Positions 17,519 through 25,696 of a stretch of 64,000 nt of DNA are shown piece by piece. Both the position numbers and the translations under genes were made by a program. The notes below the pieces were generated by a model. It made no database searches and had not been told where the DNA came from. It worked only from the letters and a program-made list of their open reading frames with translations. The number at the start of each line of letters is the position of its first letter. The first letter of the stretch is position 1. Origin of the DNA: Burkholderiales bacterium (GTDB lineage Bacteria > Pseudomonadota > Gammaproteobacteria > Burkholderiales > WYBJ01); contig JALHQN010000005.1 in assembly GCA_022841915.1 (NCBI GenBank), forward strand, positions 248,001 to 312,000, read 5' to 3'.

Positions 17519-18211
17519 CTACCGGCGATCACCCACTTGATCATATGCATCCCAGCGATCTGCATCGATGGCGAGGATGACCAAGCCGCGCGCAAGGCGC
17601 GTCAGATAAAGTAGCTCCTCCATGACCTGCGGAGGAAAGCCCTTCCTGTCGCCGCGGGTGTCGACCACCAGGTTGGTGATGTACCCCTCGCATTCGGGCG
17701 TGCCCCACAATTGCTGAATTCGGCTGGCGATGCGCGGGTAGTCCTCGATCGCGGCCTTGACCGCAATGCGTTGCACGGGTGGCTTCTTGATCTCGACCTT
17801 TTCGTCGAGCATGGACAAATCGGGAAAGGACGGTTCAGTGGGTGTGCTGATCGCGGATAGCGGCTGGAGGCGCTCGGTAGTCGGGGCCGTGGCGGTGGGA
17901 GAGTAGCTCTTCGGTTCCGTGCCGATTGCTATCGAGCTGCTTTTCGTGCTGGCTCGGTCCCCTGGCAGAGCCGCATCGGCGGCGATGGAGGTGCCGGCGG
18001 CGCCAAGTGTTCGTTCCGTGCCGGCAAACTCGTCGGCATTCGAGGCCCGCAGCGCAAGAGCGCCGATGCCGACGGCGGATTCGAGCCGGGCCAGCCGCGT
18101 CTCGAGCGTGTTCAGGTGCTGCAGAATCTCGTCCAACACCCCACGCGAGGCATTCGCCTTGTTGCCGAGCTTGCCCCCGCCTTTTTGCTTGATCGTGTCC
18201 ATGTGTCGCAT
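17519..18211 (-). CDS. Hypothetical protein, Ser/Thr/Pro-rich middle and conserved-looking C-terminus
   Basis: Start placed at ATG 18211 (MRHMDTIKQKGGGK); a second ATG is at 18202, and the open frame continues upstream without recognisable sequence. The 230-residue product has a basic N-terminus, a coiled-coil-like heptad segment ('LDEILQHLNTLETRLARLES'), a disordered Ala/Ser/Thr/Pro region and a C-terminal 85-residue segment ('ASRIQQLWGTPECEGYITNL', 'GDRKGFPPQVMEELLYLTRL') that looks folded. I recognise no function. It lies between the FAD oxidoreductase and the kinase-like gene, all on the minus strand but with large gaps. Confidence 0.6.
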   Translation of the reverse strand: MRHMDTIKQKGGGKLGNKANASRGVLDEILQHLNTLETRLARLESAVGIGALALRASNADEFAGTERTLGAAGTSIAADAALPGDRASTKSSSIAIGTEPKSYSPTATAPTTERLQPLSAISTPTEPSFPDLSMLDEKVEIKKPPVQRIAVKAAIEDYPRIASRIQQLWGTPECEGYITNLVVDTRGDRKGFPPQVMEELLYLTRLARGLVILAIDADRWDAYDQVGDRR

Positions 18212-18532
18212 CCGAATCTCGTTTCGCCCGTGATGGCGACTGGGAGCCTGCTGTTGCCTACGATTGGCTCCGTTTCGGCTCGCCGGGTTGCGGAGGTGCG
18301 CCTTTCCGAAACCGTATCTCAAGTCGACCGGCGTGCATCCAGCGCTATTGCGGCTGACGCCGTCGATACTTGAGAGCAGTGCGTCGCGAGACCGTGCCGT
18401 GGCGTCAAGGTTCGGCCGAATGCGCTCGGGGAGGGGTACATTGGCGTGGAGCGCGTCGAACGGCGCGAGCCGCGGAATCAAGTCGGCTATCCGCACCCGC
18501 CTTGGCCCTCGTCGAAGCGCATCGCTAACCCA
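18212..18532. other. Gap of about 320 bp with no supported gene
   Basis: The minus-strand frame of the gene at 17519-18211 stays open up to 18496 but has no recognisable sequence and no better ribosome binding site. I see no promoter consensus or hairpin worth naming. Confidence 0.3.
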
Positions 18533-19687
18533 TCACTTGCCGCGGCGAATGCGCTGGGGATCGAACCCGCCCACGAAGCGCCTGTCGATCCAGTCTTTCA
18601 ATCTCCAGACCCAGTTGCCCTGCAGGGTGCGGCCGTTTCGGGTGGCGATCGCGTGCTTGCGCCCGGTACTGAGCAGTACCAGGTAATTGCGCTGAGGCAC
18701 AAAAGGCTCCAGAGGCAGCCCTGCGAGCGCCCGGCGCAAATTGTTCGCCAAGGGGGGGCCTTGTCGTACGGCAAAGACGCCCGCCTTGGGGCGGGGATGT
18801 TCCGGCACGGTTGCCACATCGCCGCAAGCGAAGACATCCGGATGCGACAGCGACTGCAGGCAGGCATTGACCAGGACGAACCCCCGATCGTCGGTGCGCA
18901 GCCCCGCGCGTTCGTACATGGACGCCGGCGCCGCCCCGGTCACGAAGATCGCGTAGTCCACGGGTATGCGGATGCCATTCGCCAGATCGATGCTGCCTGC
19001 GTCGATGTTCGCCGCTCGTGCACCCGTATGCACCACGATTCCTCGGTCATGAAGCGCATCGGCAGCATAGCGTCGCACGGACTGCGGGAATTCCTCGAGA
19101 ATGGCATCGGAATCGGTGATGAGATGCAGCGTGAGCCGGTGCTCGCGAGGCGTGTTGGTGTGAAATCGATGGGCGAGCGCGAGAATGACCTCGATGCCGG
19201 CGGCGCCTGCACCCACCAGACCGATGGCCATCGACGGGCGGTGCCGCAAGTCGGCCTGCAGGCGCTCGATCGCTTCGAGGAAGCCGTCGACCGGTTTCAC
19301 CGCGATCGCATGCGCCGCTGCCCCTGGAACGCGATCTAGGGGTGTCGTCGAGCCTGTATCCAGAGACAGGATGTCGTAAGCATGAAGATCGCCCGTCGTG
19401 GCTTCAAGCTGTTTACGCTCCACATCGAGCGCAGAAACTTCCTGTTCGATGAAACGAACGCTGGCGGCCTCGCATAGCGCCGCGAGATCGATATACGCTT
19501 CAGCGCGGGTATAGTGCCCGGCGATGAGTCCGGGCAGCATGCCGGAGTAGGGTGTGAGCCGGGTAGCACTGATCAGGGTCACCGACGTGTCGCTGGGTGC
19601 CGAGGCGGCAAACGCGCGTACCACCTGCACGTGCGCGTGGCCGCCCCCGAGGAGAACTAGTCGCCGCATCGTTCTGCTCACAGACAA
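18533..19687 (-). CDS. FAD/NAD(P)-dependent oxidoreductase, NDH-2-like (selenide-dikinase-associated type)
   Basis: A 384-residue two-dinucleotide-binding-domain protein. The FAD site 'LVLLGGGHAHVQVVRAF' begins near residue 10, and 'GLVGAGAAGIEVILALAHRF' near residue 155 is the NAD(P) site. 'DVFACGDVATV' near 305 closes the FAD site. The GGGHAH/'TPYSGMLPGLIAGHYT' signature is that of the group also found fused N-terminally to selenophosphate synthase (SelD). Here it is free-standing and no selD is in the window. It probably transfers electrons from NAD(P)H; the acceptor is unknown. It sits 13 bp downstream of the CoA-transferase gene. Confidence 0.82.
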   Translation of the reverse strand: MSVSRTMRRLVLLGGGHAHVQVVRAFAASAPSDTSVTLISATRLTPYSGMLPGLIAGHYTRAEAYIDLAALCEAASVRFIEQEVSALDVERKQLEATTGDLHAYDILSLDTGSTTPLDRVPGAAAHAIAVKPVDGFLEAIERLQADLRHRPSMAIGLVGAGAAGIEVILALAHRFHTNTPREHRLTLHLITDSDAILEEFPQSVRRYAADALHDRGIVVHTGARAANIDAGSIDLANGIRIPVDYAIFVTGAAPASMYERAGLRTDDRGFVLVNACLQSLSHPDVFACGDVATVPEHPRPKAGVFAVRQGPPLANNLRRALAGLPLEPFVPQRNYLVLLSTGRKHAIATRNGRTLQGNWVWRLKDWIDRRFVGGFDPQRIRRGK

Positions 19688-19700
19688 GCGGTGTGGCAGG

Positions 19701-20906
19701 TCAGACGCGGGTGCTGTCGTAGACGACGCCTTCGGAGAACAATCCGGTTGCTTCGGCTTCGCTATACCCGAGCTCAGTCAAAACGCTGCCCGTATGTTGT
19801 CCGAGCAGTGGCGCGGGGGTGCGGATCTTGACGAGTTCGCCCGAGGATTTGACCGGGTGCCCCATGGCCTTCATCGGCCCGATCTTCGGGTGCTCGACAT
19901 CGAGCACCATTTCTCGGGCGGCGATGTGCGGATCGCTCAGGCATTGCTCGTACGTGTATACGGGGCCGCCGGGGACGCCGGCGCGGTCGAGTCTCTCCCA
20001 CCAGTGGGCGGTCGGCCGAGTCTTGAAGACGGCCTCGATCTCGTCTTGGAGGATCTCGACGTTCTTCAGGCGGGAAGGCAGATCGACGAAGCGGGGATCT
20101 TGCAGCCACTCGGGTTTCTCGACCACCTGGGTGCAGAAGTTGGTCCACAACTTGGCACTGTTGGCGCCGACAGTCACGTAGCCGTCGGCTGTCTGATAGG
20201 CTTGATAGGGTGCGGAGCGTCGATGCCGCGTGCCCGTGGCAGCGGGCGTTTCGCCGCCTCCGAAGAACGCCCCGAACTCCCAGAACGTCCAGGCGAGACC
20301 GGCATCGACGAGTGAGGTTTCCACGTACTGGCCTTCCCCGGTCTTCAGTCGATGGATGTACGCACCGAGCAGAGCGTAGAGCAAGGTGGTGCCCGCCGCG
20401 ATGTCGTTCATCGCGATGCCGACTTTCGCCGGTCGGCCGCCTGCATCGCCCGTCATGCGCATGATGCCGGTCACGCCTTGGGCAACGATGTCGTAGCCAC
20501 CCTTGGCGGCATACGGGCCCGTTTGGCCGAATCCGGACACCGAGCCGTAGATGACGCCCGGGTTGATCTTCTTCACAGACTCGTAGTCGATGCCCATCTT
20601 GTGCTTCACGTCGGGTCGAAAATTCTCTACCACGAAGTCGGCATCCTTGGCCAAGCGTCGAAAGACCTCGAGTCCCTGCGGACGCTTCAGGTTCAATCCG
20701 ATGGATCGCTTGTTGCGGTTCAGAACCGCAAAGCAATAGGACTCGCCGTTCACCTTGGGCTCGAAGCGGCGCGACATGTCGCCTTCAGGGAAACTTTCGA
20801 TCTTGATGACTTCCGCGCCCATGTCCGCAAGCATGAGCGTGCAGTACGGACCGGACATGACGTTAGTGAGATCGAGCACTTTGGCGCCGGCAAGCGGAAG
20901 GGTCAT
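19701..20906 (-). CDS. CaiB/BaiF (class III) CoA-transferase
   Basis: A 401-residue family III CoA-transferase. The N-terminus 'LAGAKVLDLTNVMSGPYCT' and 'FGQTGPYAAKGGYDIVAQG' are diagnostic. The expected catalytic Asp is D168 in 'KVGIAMNDIAAG'. It moves CoA between carboxylic acids; the substrate cannot be told from sequence. It is divergent from a Bug-family gene across a 222-bp gap, a common pairing in betaproteobacterial organic-acid uptake and activation loci. The FAD oxidoreductase follows 13 bp downstream. Confidence 0.92.
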   Translation of the reverse strand: MTLPLAGAKVLDLTNVMSGPYCTLMLADMGAEVIKIESFPEGDMSRRFEPKVNGESYCFAVLNRNKRSIGLNLKRPQGLEVFRRLAKDADFVVENFRPDVKHKMGIDYESVKKINPGVIYGSVSGFGQTGPYAAKGGYDIVAQGVTGIMRMTGDAGGRPAKVGIAMNDIAAGTTLLYALLGAYIHRLKTGEGQYVETSLVDAGLAWTFWEFGAFFGGGETPAATGTRHRRSAPYQAYQTADGYVTVGANSAKLWTNFCTQVVEKPEWLQDPRFVDLPSRLKNVEILQDEIEAVFKTRPTAHWWERLDRAGVPGGPVYTYEQCLSDPHIAAREMVLDVEHPKIGPMKAMGHPVKSSGELVKIRTPAPLLGQHTGSVLTELGYSEAEATGLFSEGVVYDSTRV

Positions 20907-21128
20907 GGTCTGCTCCTCTGGTCAGGGCATTGATTGTACTATCGGTGTACCTATGGGCGAGCCCCGTGCGACGCATGCTGCACAGCACACCGAGAGGCTT
21001 GCTGCAGCGTGGCCGTATAATCGCCCCGAGTCGCCGACGAGGTTGATGCGGGTCAGGTCGGAATCGACCATGAACGGACATCCGCAAGGCGCGGTTGTTC
21101 GGTTATTTTTCAGAGAGGAGTTCCAAGA

Positions 21129-22106
21129 ATGCTCTTCAACGGGCAAAGACGAGTAGGGCGCCTGCTGCTGATCGCGGTGGCTGCAACGAGCGGTGCTGCA
21201 TGGGCGCAAAACTATCCGGTCAAACCGGTTCGCGTGGTCATTCCGTGGCCGGCGGGCGGCTCCAACGATATCGCCGGCCGATTGATTTTGCAGAAGTTGC
21301 CGGCAATTTTCGGTCAGCAGTTCGTCGTGGACAACCGGCCCGGTGCCGCGGGTTCCATCGGGGCCGACGTTGTGGCCAAGGCCGCCCCTGACGGGCACAC
21401 GCTGATGATTCATTCCACCACGCATGTCGGCAATGCGACGCTGTACAAGAATCTGCCTTATGACGTCATCAAGGACTTCACCGGGATCGGGTTTCTTGCA
21501 GCGCAGCCTTCCGTGCTGGTCGCACACCCGTCGCTGCCGGTAAAGAACGTCAAGGAACTGATCGCCCTGGCAAAGCGCCAGCCGGGTCAAATCCTCTACT
21601 CGTCTTCGGGCAACGGCAGCGCCCCGCACTTGAACATGACGCTGTTCACCTCCATGACGGGGACGAAGATGATTCACGTGCCCTACAAGGGCGGCGCGCC
21701 TTCGGTGACCGCACTGGTCGGTGGGGAGGCTCAAGTGATGATTGCGACCATCGCGACGGTGGTGACGCAGATCAACGCAGGACGTCTGCGGCCGCTCGGG
21801 GTGGCTTCATCGCAGCGGATGAAGAATTGGCCCGACTGGCCGACGATTGCCGAATCGGGTGTTCCCGGTTACGAGATGAATGCCTGGATCGGGCTGTTTG
21901 GGCCTGCCGGTATGCCGAGTGGCATCGTGGAGCGCCTCAACAGCGAAATCGGCAAGGTGCAGCAGATGCCCGATGTCGAGCAGGCGCTTTCCCGGCAGGG
22001 GTTGGCACCTTGGATCGCATCTGCGGAAGAGTTCAGCAAACGTATGATCGCCGACCGCGAAAAGTACGCCAAGCTGATTACAATGACCGGAGCGAAGGTC
22101 GACTGA
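21129..22106 (+). CDS. Bug-family periplasmic solute-binding protein
   Basis: A 325-residue TctC/Bug protein with a signal peptide ending 'SGAAWAQNYP' near residue 25. Family hallmarks are 'YPVKPVRVVIPWPAGGSNDI', 'FVVDNRPGAAGSIGADVVAK' and 'MIHVPYKGGAPSV'. AGAGAGGAG ends 10 bases before the ATG and is a good ribosome binding site. It is followed after 25 bp by a GST gene and is divergent from a class III CoA-transferase. The likely role is capture of a carboxylate in the periplasm; no membrane subunits are adjacent. Confidence 0.93.
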   Translation: MLFNGQRRVGRLLLIAVAATSGAAWAQNYPVKPVRVVIPWPAGGSNDIAGRLILQKLPAIFGQQFVVDNRPGAAGSIGADVVAKAAPDGHTLMIHSTTHVGNATLYKNLPYDVIKDFTGIGFLAAQPSVLVAHPSLPVKNVKELIALAKRQPGQILYSSSGNGSAPHLNMTLFTSMTGTKMIHVPYKGGAPSVTALVGGEAQVMIATIATVVTQINAGRLRPLGVASSQRMKNWPDWPTIAESGVPGYEMNAWIGLFGPAGMPSGIVERLNSEIGKVQQMPDVEQALSRQGLAPWIASAEEFSKRMIADREKYAKLITMTGAKVD

Positions 22107-22131
22107 CGCGTCGCATCAACGGGTAATCACG

Positions 22132-22749
22132 ATGAAACTCTATGGCTCGCTCACTTCGCCCTATGTTCGCAAGGTCAGGGTGCTGATCAAGGAGAAGAAC
22201 CTGCCCATCGAACTGGTCGTGGAGGACCCGTGGCCGGAGCAGTCGCGCATCGCCTCTATGAATCCCCTGGGCAAAGTACCTACGTTGCTGCTGGACGACG
22301 GCGAAGCCGTCTACGACTCACCCGTGGTTAGCGCTTGGCTGGATTTTCGCTTTCAGTGCGGTCTCATTCCTTCCGAACAGAAGGCGTATTGGGACTGCAT
22401 GAAGTGGCAGGCGCTCGCCAATGGCATGATCGATGCGACGGTGGCGCGGGTGCTGGAACTTCGCCGGCCGCCCGAGAAGCAGATGCCAGAGGCGATGGCG
22501 CGCGAAGCGCGGCGCGTGCAGCGGGCGTTGGACCAGATCGAGAGCCGAATGACGGGCGGGGGTGTTCTGGTGGGCTCCGGCTTCACTCTGGCAGATATTG
22601 CGCTCGGCGTGGCGCTGCAGTACATCGACTTTCGCGATGCCCAGCCCTGGCGCGAGCGCCACCCCCGGCTCGCTCGCTGGATGGCAGGCGTCGCCTCCCG
22701 GCCGTCGTTCGTCGACACGCTTCCGCCCGGTTTCGTGCCCGCGCGCTGA
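22132..22749 (+). CDS. Glutathione S-transferase family protein
   Basis: A 205-residue GST. The N-terminal thioredoxin-like domain starts 'MKLYGSLTSPYVRKVRVLI', with Ser9 in the usual activating position, and 'NPLGKVPTLLLDDGEAVYDS' is the G-site cis-Pro and Asp/Ser motif. The C-terminal helical domain has 'GSGFTLADIALGVALQYID'. It follows the Bug gene by 25 bp and may be co-transcribed. The substrate is unknown. It is convergent with the ThDP decarboxylase gene, 40 bp away. Confidence 0.9.
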   Translation: MKLYGSLTSPYVRKVRVLIKEKNLPIELVVEDPWPEQSRIASMNPLGKVPTLLLDDGEAVYDSPVVSAWLDFRFQCGLIPSEQKAYWDCMKWQALANGMIDATVARVLELRRPPEKQMPEAMAREARRVQRALDQIESRMTGGGVLVGSGFTLADIALGVALQYIDFRDAQPWRERHPRLARWMAGVASRPSFVDTLPPGFVPAR

Positions 22750-22789
22750 TTCGGCATTCGAATCGGCGGCACGGGCGCGCTGCCCCGCC

Positions 22790-24394
22790 TCAGAAGTGGC
22801 GGCTCGCCGTCACGGGTTGGACGCCTTGGTCGAGAATCAATTCCAGCAATGTGTTGCTGGATACCCGGCCGCCCATGGCGCGTAGCGCGGCGTCGAGTTC
22901 GTCCTGGCTGCGGACACGAACGAACTCCAGTCCGTAGAGCTTGGCCAGCCCCGAGAAATCGATCACGGGCGGATCGATGGAGAACAGGTCCAGATCATGC
23001 CCTGTCAATTTCGATGCTGCCGCGTTCAGCGTGGCATAGCGGCGATTCGACAGCACGACGGTAAGCTGCTTGGTGCCGCGATTGGCTGCGGTCCAGAGCG
23101 ATTCGGATGCATAGAGCGAGGAGCCGTCGCCGACGATGCATACCACCTGTCTGTCGTCGCGGCCGATTGCGCCGCCGACCGAAGCGGCCAGTCCCCAGCC
23201 GATCCCGCCCGAGCCGTTGATGATGTAGTCGCCCGCGTTGCAGGGCATCCATTGGCGGACATCCGAGGTGGACAGGCCCGATTCGTCGAATATCAAGGCG
23301 TCCTTGAACGCTTCTAGCACTGCGCTGACTGCCAGCGTCGGATGGAAGGGATGCTTCGCCGTCGGCAGGTCCACCTCGAAGCGCCAGCGTCGCGGCGAGG
23401 CTGTGGCGCGCCGGCGCTCGCCGAGCGCTCCATGGATGGCGGACAGTGCCTGCCGTATATCCGTGAGGTGTGCCGATTGGAACTCGTCGCCCAGGGGCAG
23501 GGCGGTCGGATCGTCGCCCAGCCAGCACTTGACCTGAGGCAGTCGGATCTCCGCGAACAGGGTGGTGCGCAACGTCCGCTGTCCGACGAAAAGAACGGCG
23601 TCATGCTGGGAAAGGCGGTCGGCGATGCCGCTGAAGCCGGGCGAAAGGTAGCCGGCGTAGGACGAGGACGAGGCGTCGATGGGCAACACGGGCGTATACG
23701 GGGCGACGTACACCGGAGCATCGAGCGATTCAGCCAAGGTGCGCAGCGCCGCCGATGCGTCATGCCAGTGTACGTCTTCTCCGGCGATGAAAGCGGGGTT
23801 CTTCGCCTGGGACAGCATGTCGGCAATGCGGCTTGCATCGTCGATGTCCAGTGCGCCCAGGCGAGCGGGCTTCACGGCGCTCGGTTGCGCATCGATCTCC
23901 TCTTCGAGCAGATCGGGCGGGCAGATCAGGGCCACGGGACGGAAAGGCGGCGTGAGGGCGGCGCGGATCGCATTGCGCACGTTGGCCGCCGCGTCGTGAA
24001 TGGAATCCAGGCGCAGCACCGTCTTGCATACGCTGCCGGCCATGTTCTCGAGCGGTCCGTACAGGATGGGCGACGTGTGCAGCAAACGCCGGTCTTGACC
24101 GCCGATCAGGACCAGGAGCGGGGTCTTGGCGATACCGGCCGTGTAGAGACCACCCATCCCATTGCCCAGGCCGGGTGCCACGTGCAGGTTGACGACACCG
24201 AGCGAGCGCGTCGCCCGAGCATAGCCGTCGGCCATGGGGACAGCCGACACTTCGCTCAAGGCCACGACGTAACGCAGTCGCTCGCGACCCTCGCACATTC
24301 GCACCAAAGGAATCTCGGTGGTGCCCGGGTTGCCGAAGATCGCGCGCACGCCGCAACGCTCCAGTGTCTGCAGTAGGAACTCCGCGATCTTCAT
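22790..24394 (-). CDS. Thiamine-diphosphate enzyme, benzoylformate-decarboxylase-like
   Basis: Start placed at the first ATG, 24394, with GGA about ten bases upstream; the open frame extends five codons to a TTG. The 534-residue product has the three ThDP-enzyme domains. Residue E48 ('VVALSEVSAVPMADGYARA') activates ThDP, and 'NLHVAPGLGNGMGGL' has the His (H71) that matches the active-site His70 of benzoylformate decarboxylase. 'CIVGDGSSLYASESLW' binds Mg/ThDP. Compared with MdlC the Ser26 position is Thr, so the substrate may differ. It is divergent from the acyl-CoA dehydrogenase gene with 123 bp between starts. Confidence 0.85.
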   Translation of the reverse strand: MKIAEFLLQTLERCGVRAIFGNPGTTEIPLVRMCEGRERLRYVVALSEVSAVPMADGYARATRSLGVVNLHVAPGLGNGMGGLYTAGIAKTPLLVLIGGQDRRLLHTSPILYGPLENMAGSVCKTVLRLDSIHDAAANVRNAIRAALTPPFRPVALICPPDLLEEEIDAQPSAVKPARLGALDIDDASRIADMLSQAKNPAFIAGEDVHWHDASAALRTLAESLDAPVYVAPYTPVLPIDASSSSYAGYLSPGFSGIADRLSQHDAVLFVGQRTLRTTLFAEIRLPQVKCWLGDDPTALPLGDEFQSAHLTDIRQALSAIHGALGERRRATASPRRWRFEVDLPTAKHPFHPTLAVSAVLEAFKDALIFDESGLSTSDVRQWMPCNAGDYIINGSGGIGWGLAASVGGAIGRDDRQVVCIVGDGSSLYASESLWTAANRGTKQLTVVLSNRRYATLNAAASKLTGHDLDLFSIDPPVIDFSGLAKLYGLEFVRVRSQDELDAALRAMGGRVSSNTLLELILDQGVQPVTASRHF

Positions 24395-24517
24395 CGTTTG
24401 TCCATCCAAAAGGCCGTAGAATTGAGGCGCCGCAAGATTAGTGGCCAGCTTCCAGCCACGTCAAGACGAACCCGACACCGGACTTCATTTTTCCAACTTT
24501 TCTTCTCGGTTGCTCCC

Positions 24518-25684
24518 ATGTCGCAGAAAGATAACACCCAGCCCTACTCCGAAATTCGCGAGGCCGTAAGTGCGTTGTGCAGCCAGTTCAACGGCGAGTA
24601 TTGGCGTGGCATCGACGAAGCCCGGGCCTATCCCGAGGCATTCGTCAAAGCCCTCACCGAAGCGGGTTGGTTGTCCGCGTTGATTCCCGAGGAGTACGGC
24701 GGCTCGGGTCTGGGCGTCGCGGAAACCTCCGTGATTCTGGAAGAGATCAACCACAGCGGTGGCAACTCCGGCGTGTGCCATGCGCAGATGTACACGATGG
24801 GCACGCTGCTTCGCCATGGATCCCCGGAGCAGAAGCTTCAGTACCTTCCCAAGATCGCGACCGGTGAACTGCGCTTGCAGTCTTTCGGCGTCACCGAGCC
24901 GACCACGGGCACGGACACGACCAAACTGAAGACCACCGCCGTGCGCAAGGGCGACCGCTACATCGTCAACGGGCAGAAAGTCTGGATCTCCCGGGTGCTG
25001 TTCTCCGATCTCATGTTGCTGCTGGCGCGCACCACGCCGCTCGATCAGGTGAAGCGCAAGTCCGACGGGTTGTCGGTTTTCCTGGTCGATCTGCGCGATT
25101 CGGTGGGCAAGGGGCTCACGGTCAATCCGATCCGCAACATGGTCAATCACCAGACCAACGAACTGTTCTTCGACAATCTCGAAGTCCCGGCCGAGAACCT
25201 CATCGGCGAGGAAGGCAAGGGGTTTCGCTACATCCTCGACGGCATGAATGCCGAACGCATCCTGATTGCTGCCGAGTGCATCGGGGATGGCCGCTGGTTC
25301 GTCGAGAAGGCCAGTGCTTACGCGAGGGAGCGCATCGTCTTCGATCGGCCGATCGGGCAGAACCAGGGCATCCAGTTTCCGATCGCCAAGTCCTACGTCA
25401 ACCTGCGTGCCGCGGATCTCATGCGCTTCCACGCGGCGGACCTTTTCGACGCCGGCAAGCCGTGCGGCGCGGAGGCGAACATGGCGAAGTATCTTGGCGC
25501 CGAAGCTTCGTGGGAAGCGGCCAATGCCTGCTTGCAGACGTTCGGTGGCTTCGGCTTCGCCGCCGAGTACGATGTCGAACGCAAATTCCGTGAAACGCGG
25601 CTGTATCAGGTGGCGCCCATTTCCACCAACCTCATTCTCTCCTACGTCGGCGAGCATGTCCTCGGCATGCCGCGTTCGTTCTGA
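24518..25684 (+). CDS. Acyl-CoA dehydrogenase family protein
   Basis: Start placed at ATG 24518, where family similarity begins; 388 residues. FAD-binding signatures are 'SFGVTEPTTGTDTT' and 'TFGGFGFAAEYDVERKFRE'. The catalytic Glu is not at the usual short-chain position, where 'LYQVAPIST' has Gln. Instead 'DGMNAERILIAAE' places E246 at the site used by isovaleryl-CoA and long-chain dehydrogenases. It oxidises an acyl-CoA, probably branched or substituted, passing electrons to ETF. The class III CoA-transferase gene starts 12 bp after the stop, so the two likely act in one pathway. Confidence 0.92.
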   Translation: MSQKDNTQPYSEIREAVSALCSQFNGEYWRGIDEARAYPEAFVKALTEAGWLSALIPEEYGGSGLGVAETSVILEEINHSGGNSGVCHAQMYTMGTLLRHGSPEQKLQYLPKIATGELRLQSFGVTEPTTGTDTTKLKTTAVRKGDRYIVNGQKVWISRVLFSDLMLLLARTTPLDQVKRKSDGLSVFLVDLRDSVGKGLTVNPIRNMVNHQTNELFFDNLEVPAENLIGEEGKGFRYILDGMNAERILIAAECIGDGRWFVEKASAYARERIVFDRPIGQNQGIQFPIAKSYVNLRAADLMRFHAADLFDAGKPCGAEANMAKYLGAEASWEAANACLQTFGGFGFAAEYDVERKFRETRLYQVAPISTNLILSYVGEHVLGMPRSF

Positions 25685-25696
25685 GGACACCCTGTC

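Noticed and set aside
21016-21021. TATAAT upstream of the Bug gene at 21129
   Set aside because: No acceptable -35 within 15-19 bp and more than 100 bp from the start; not strong enough to annotate as a promoter.
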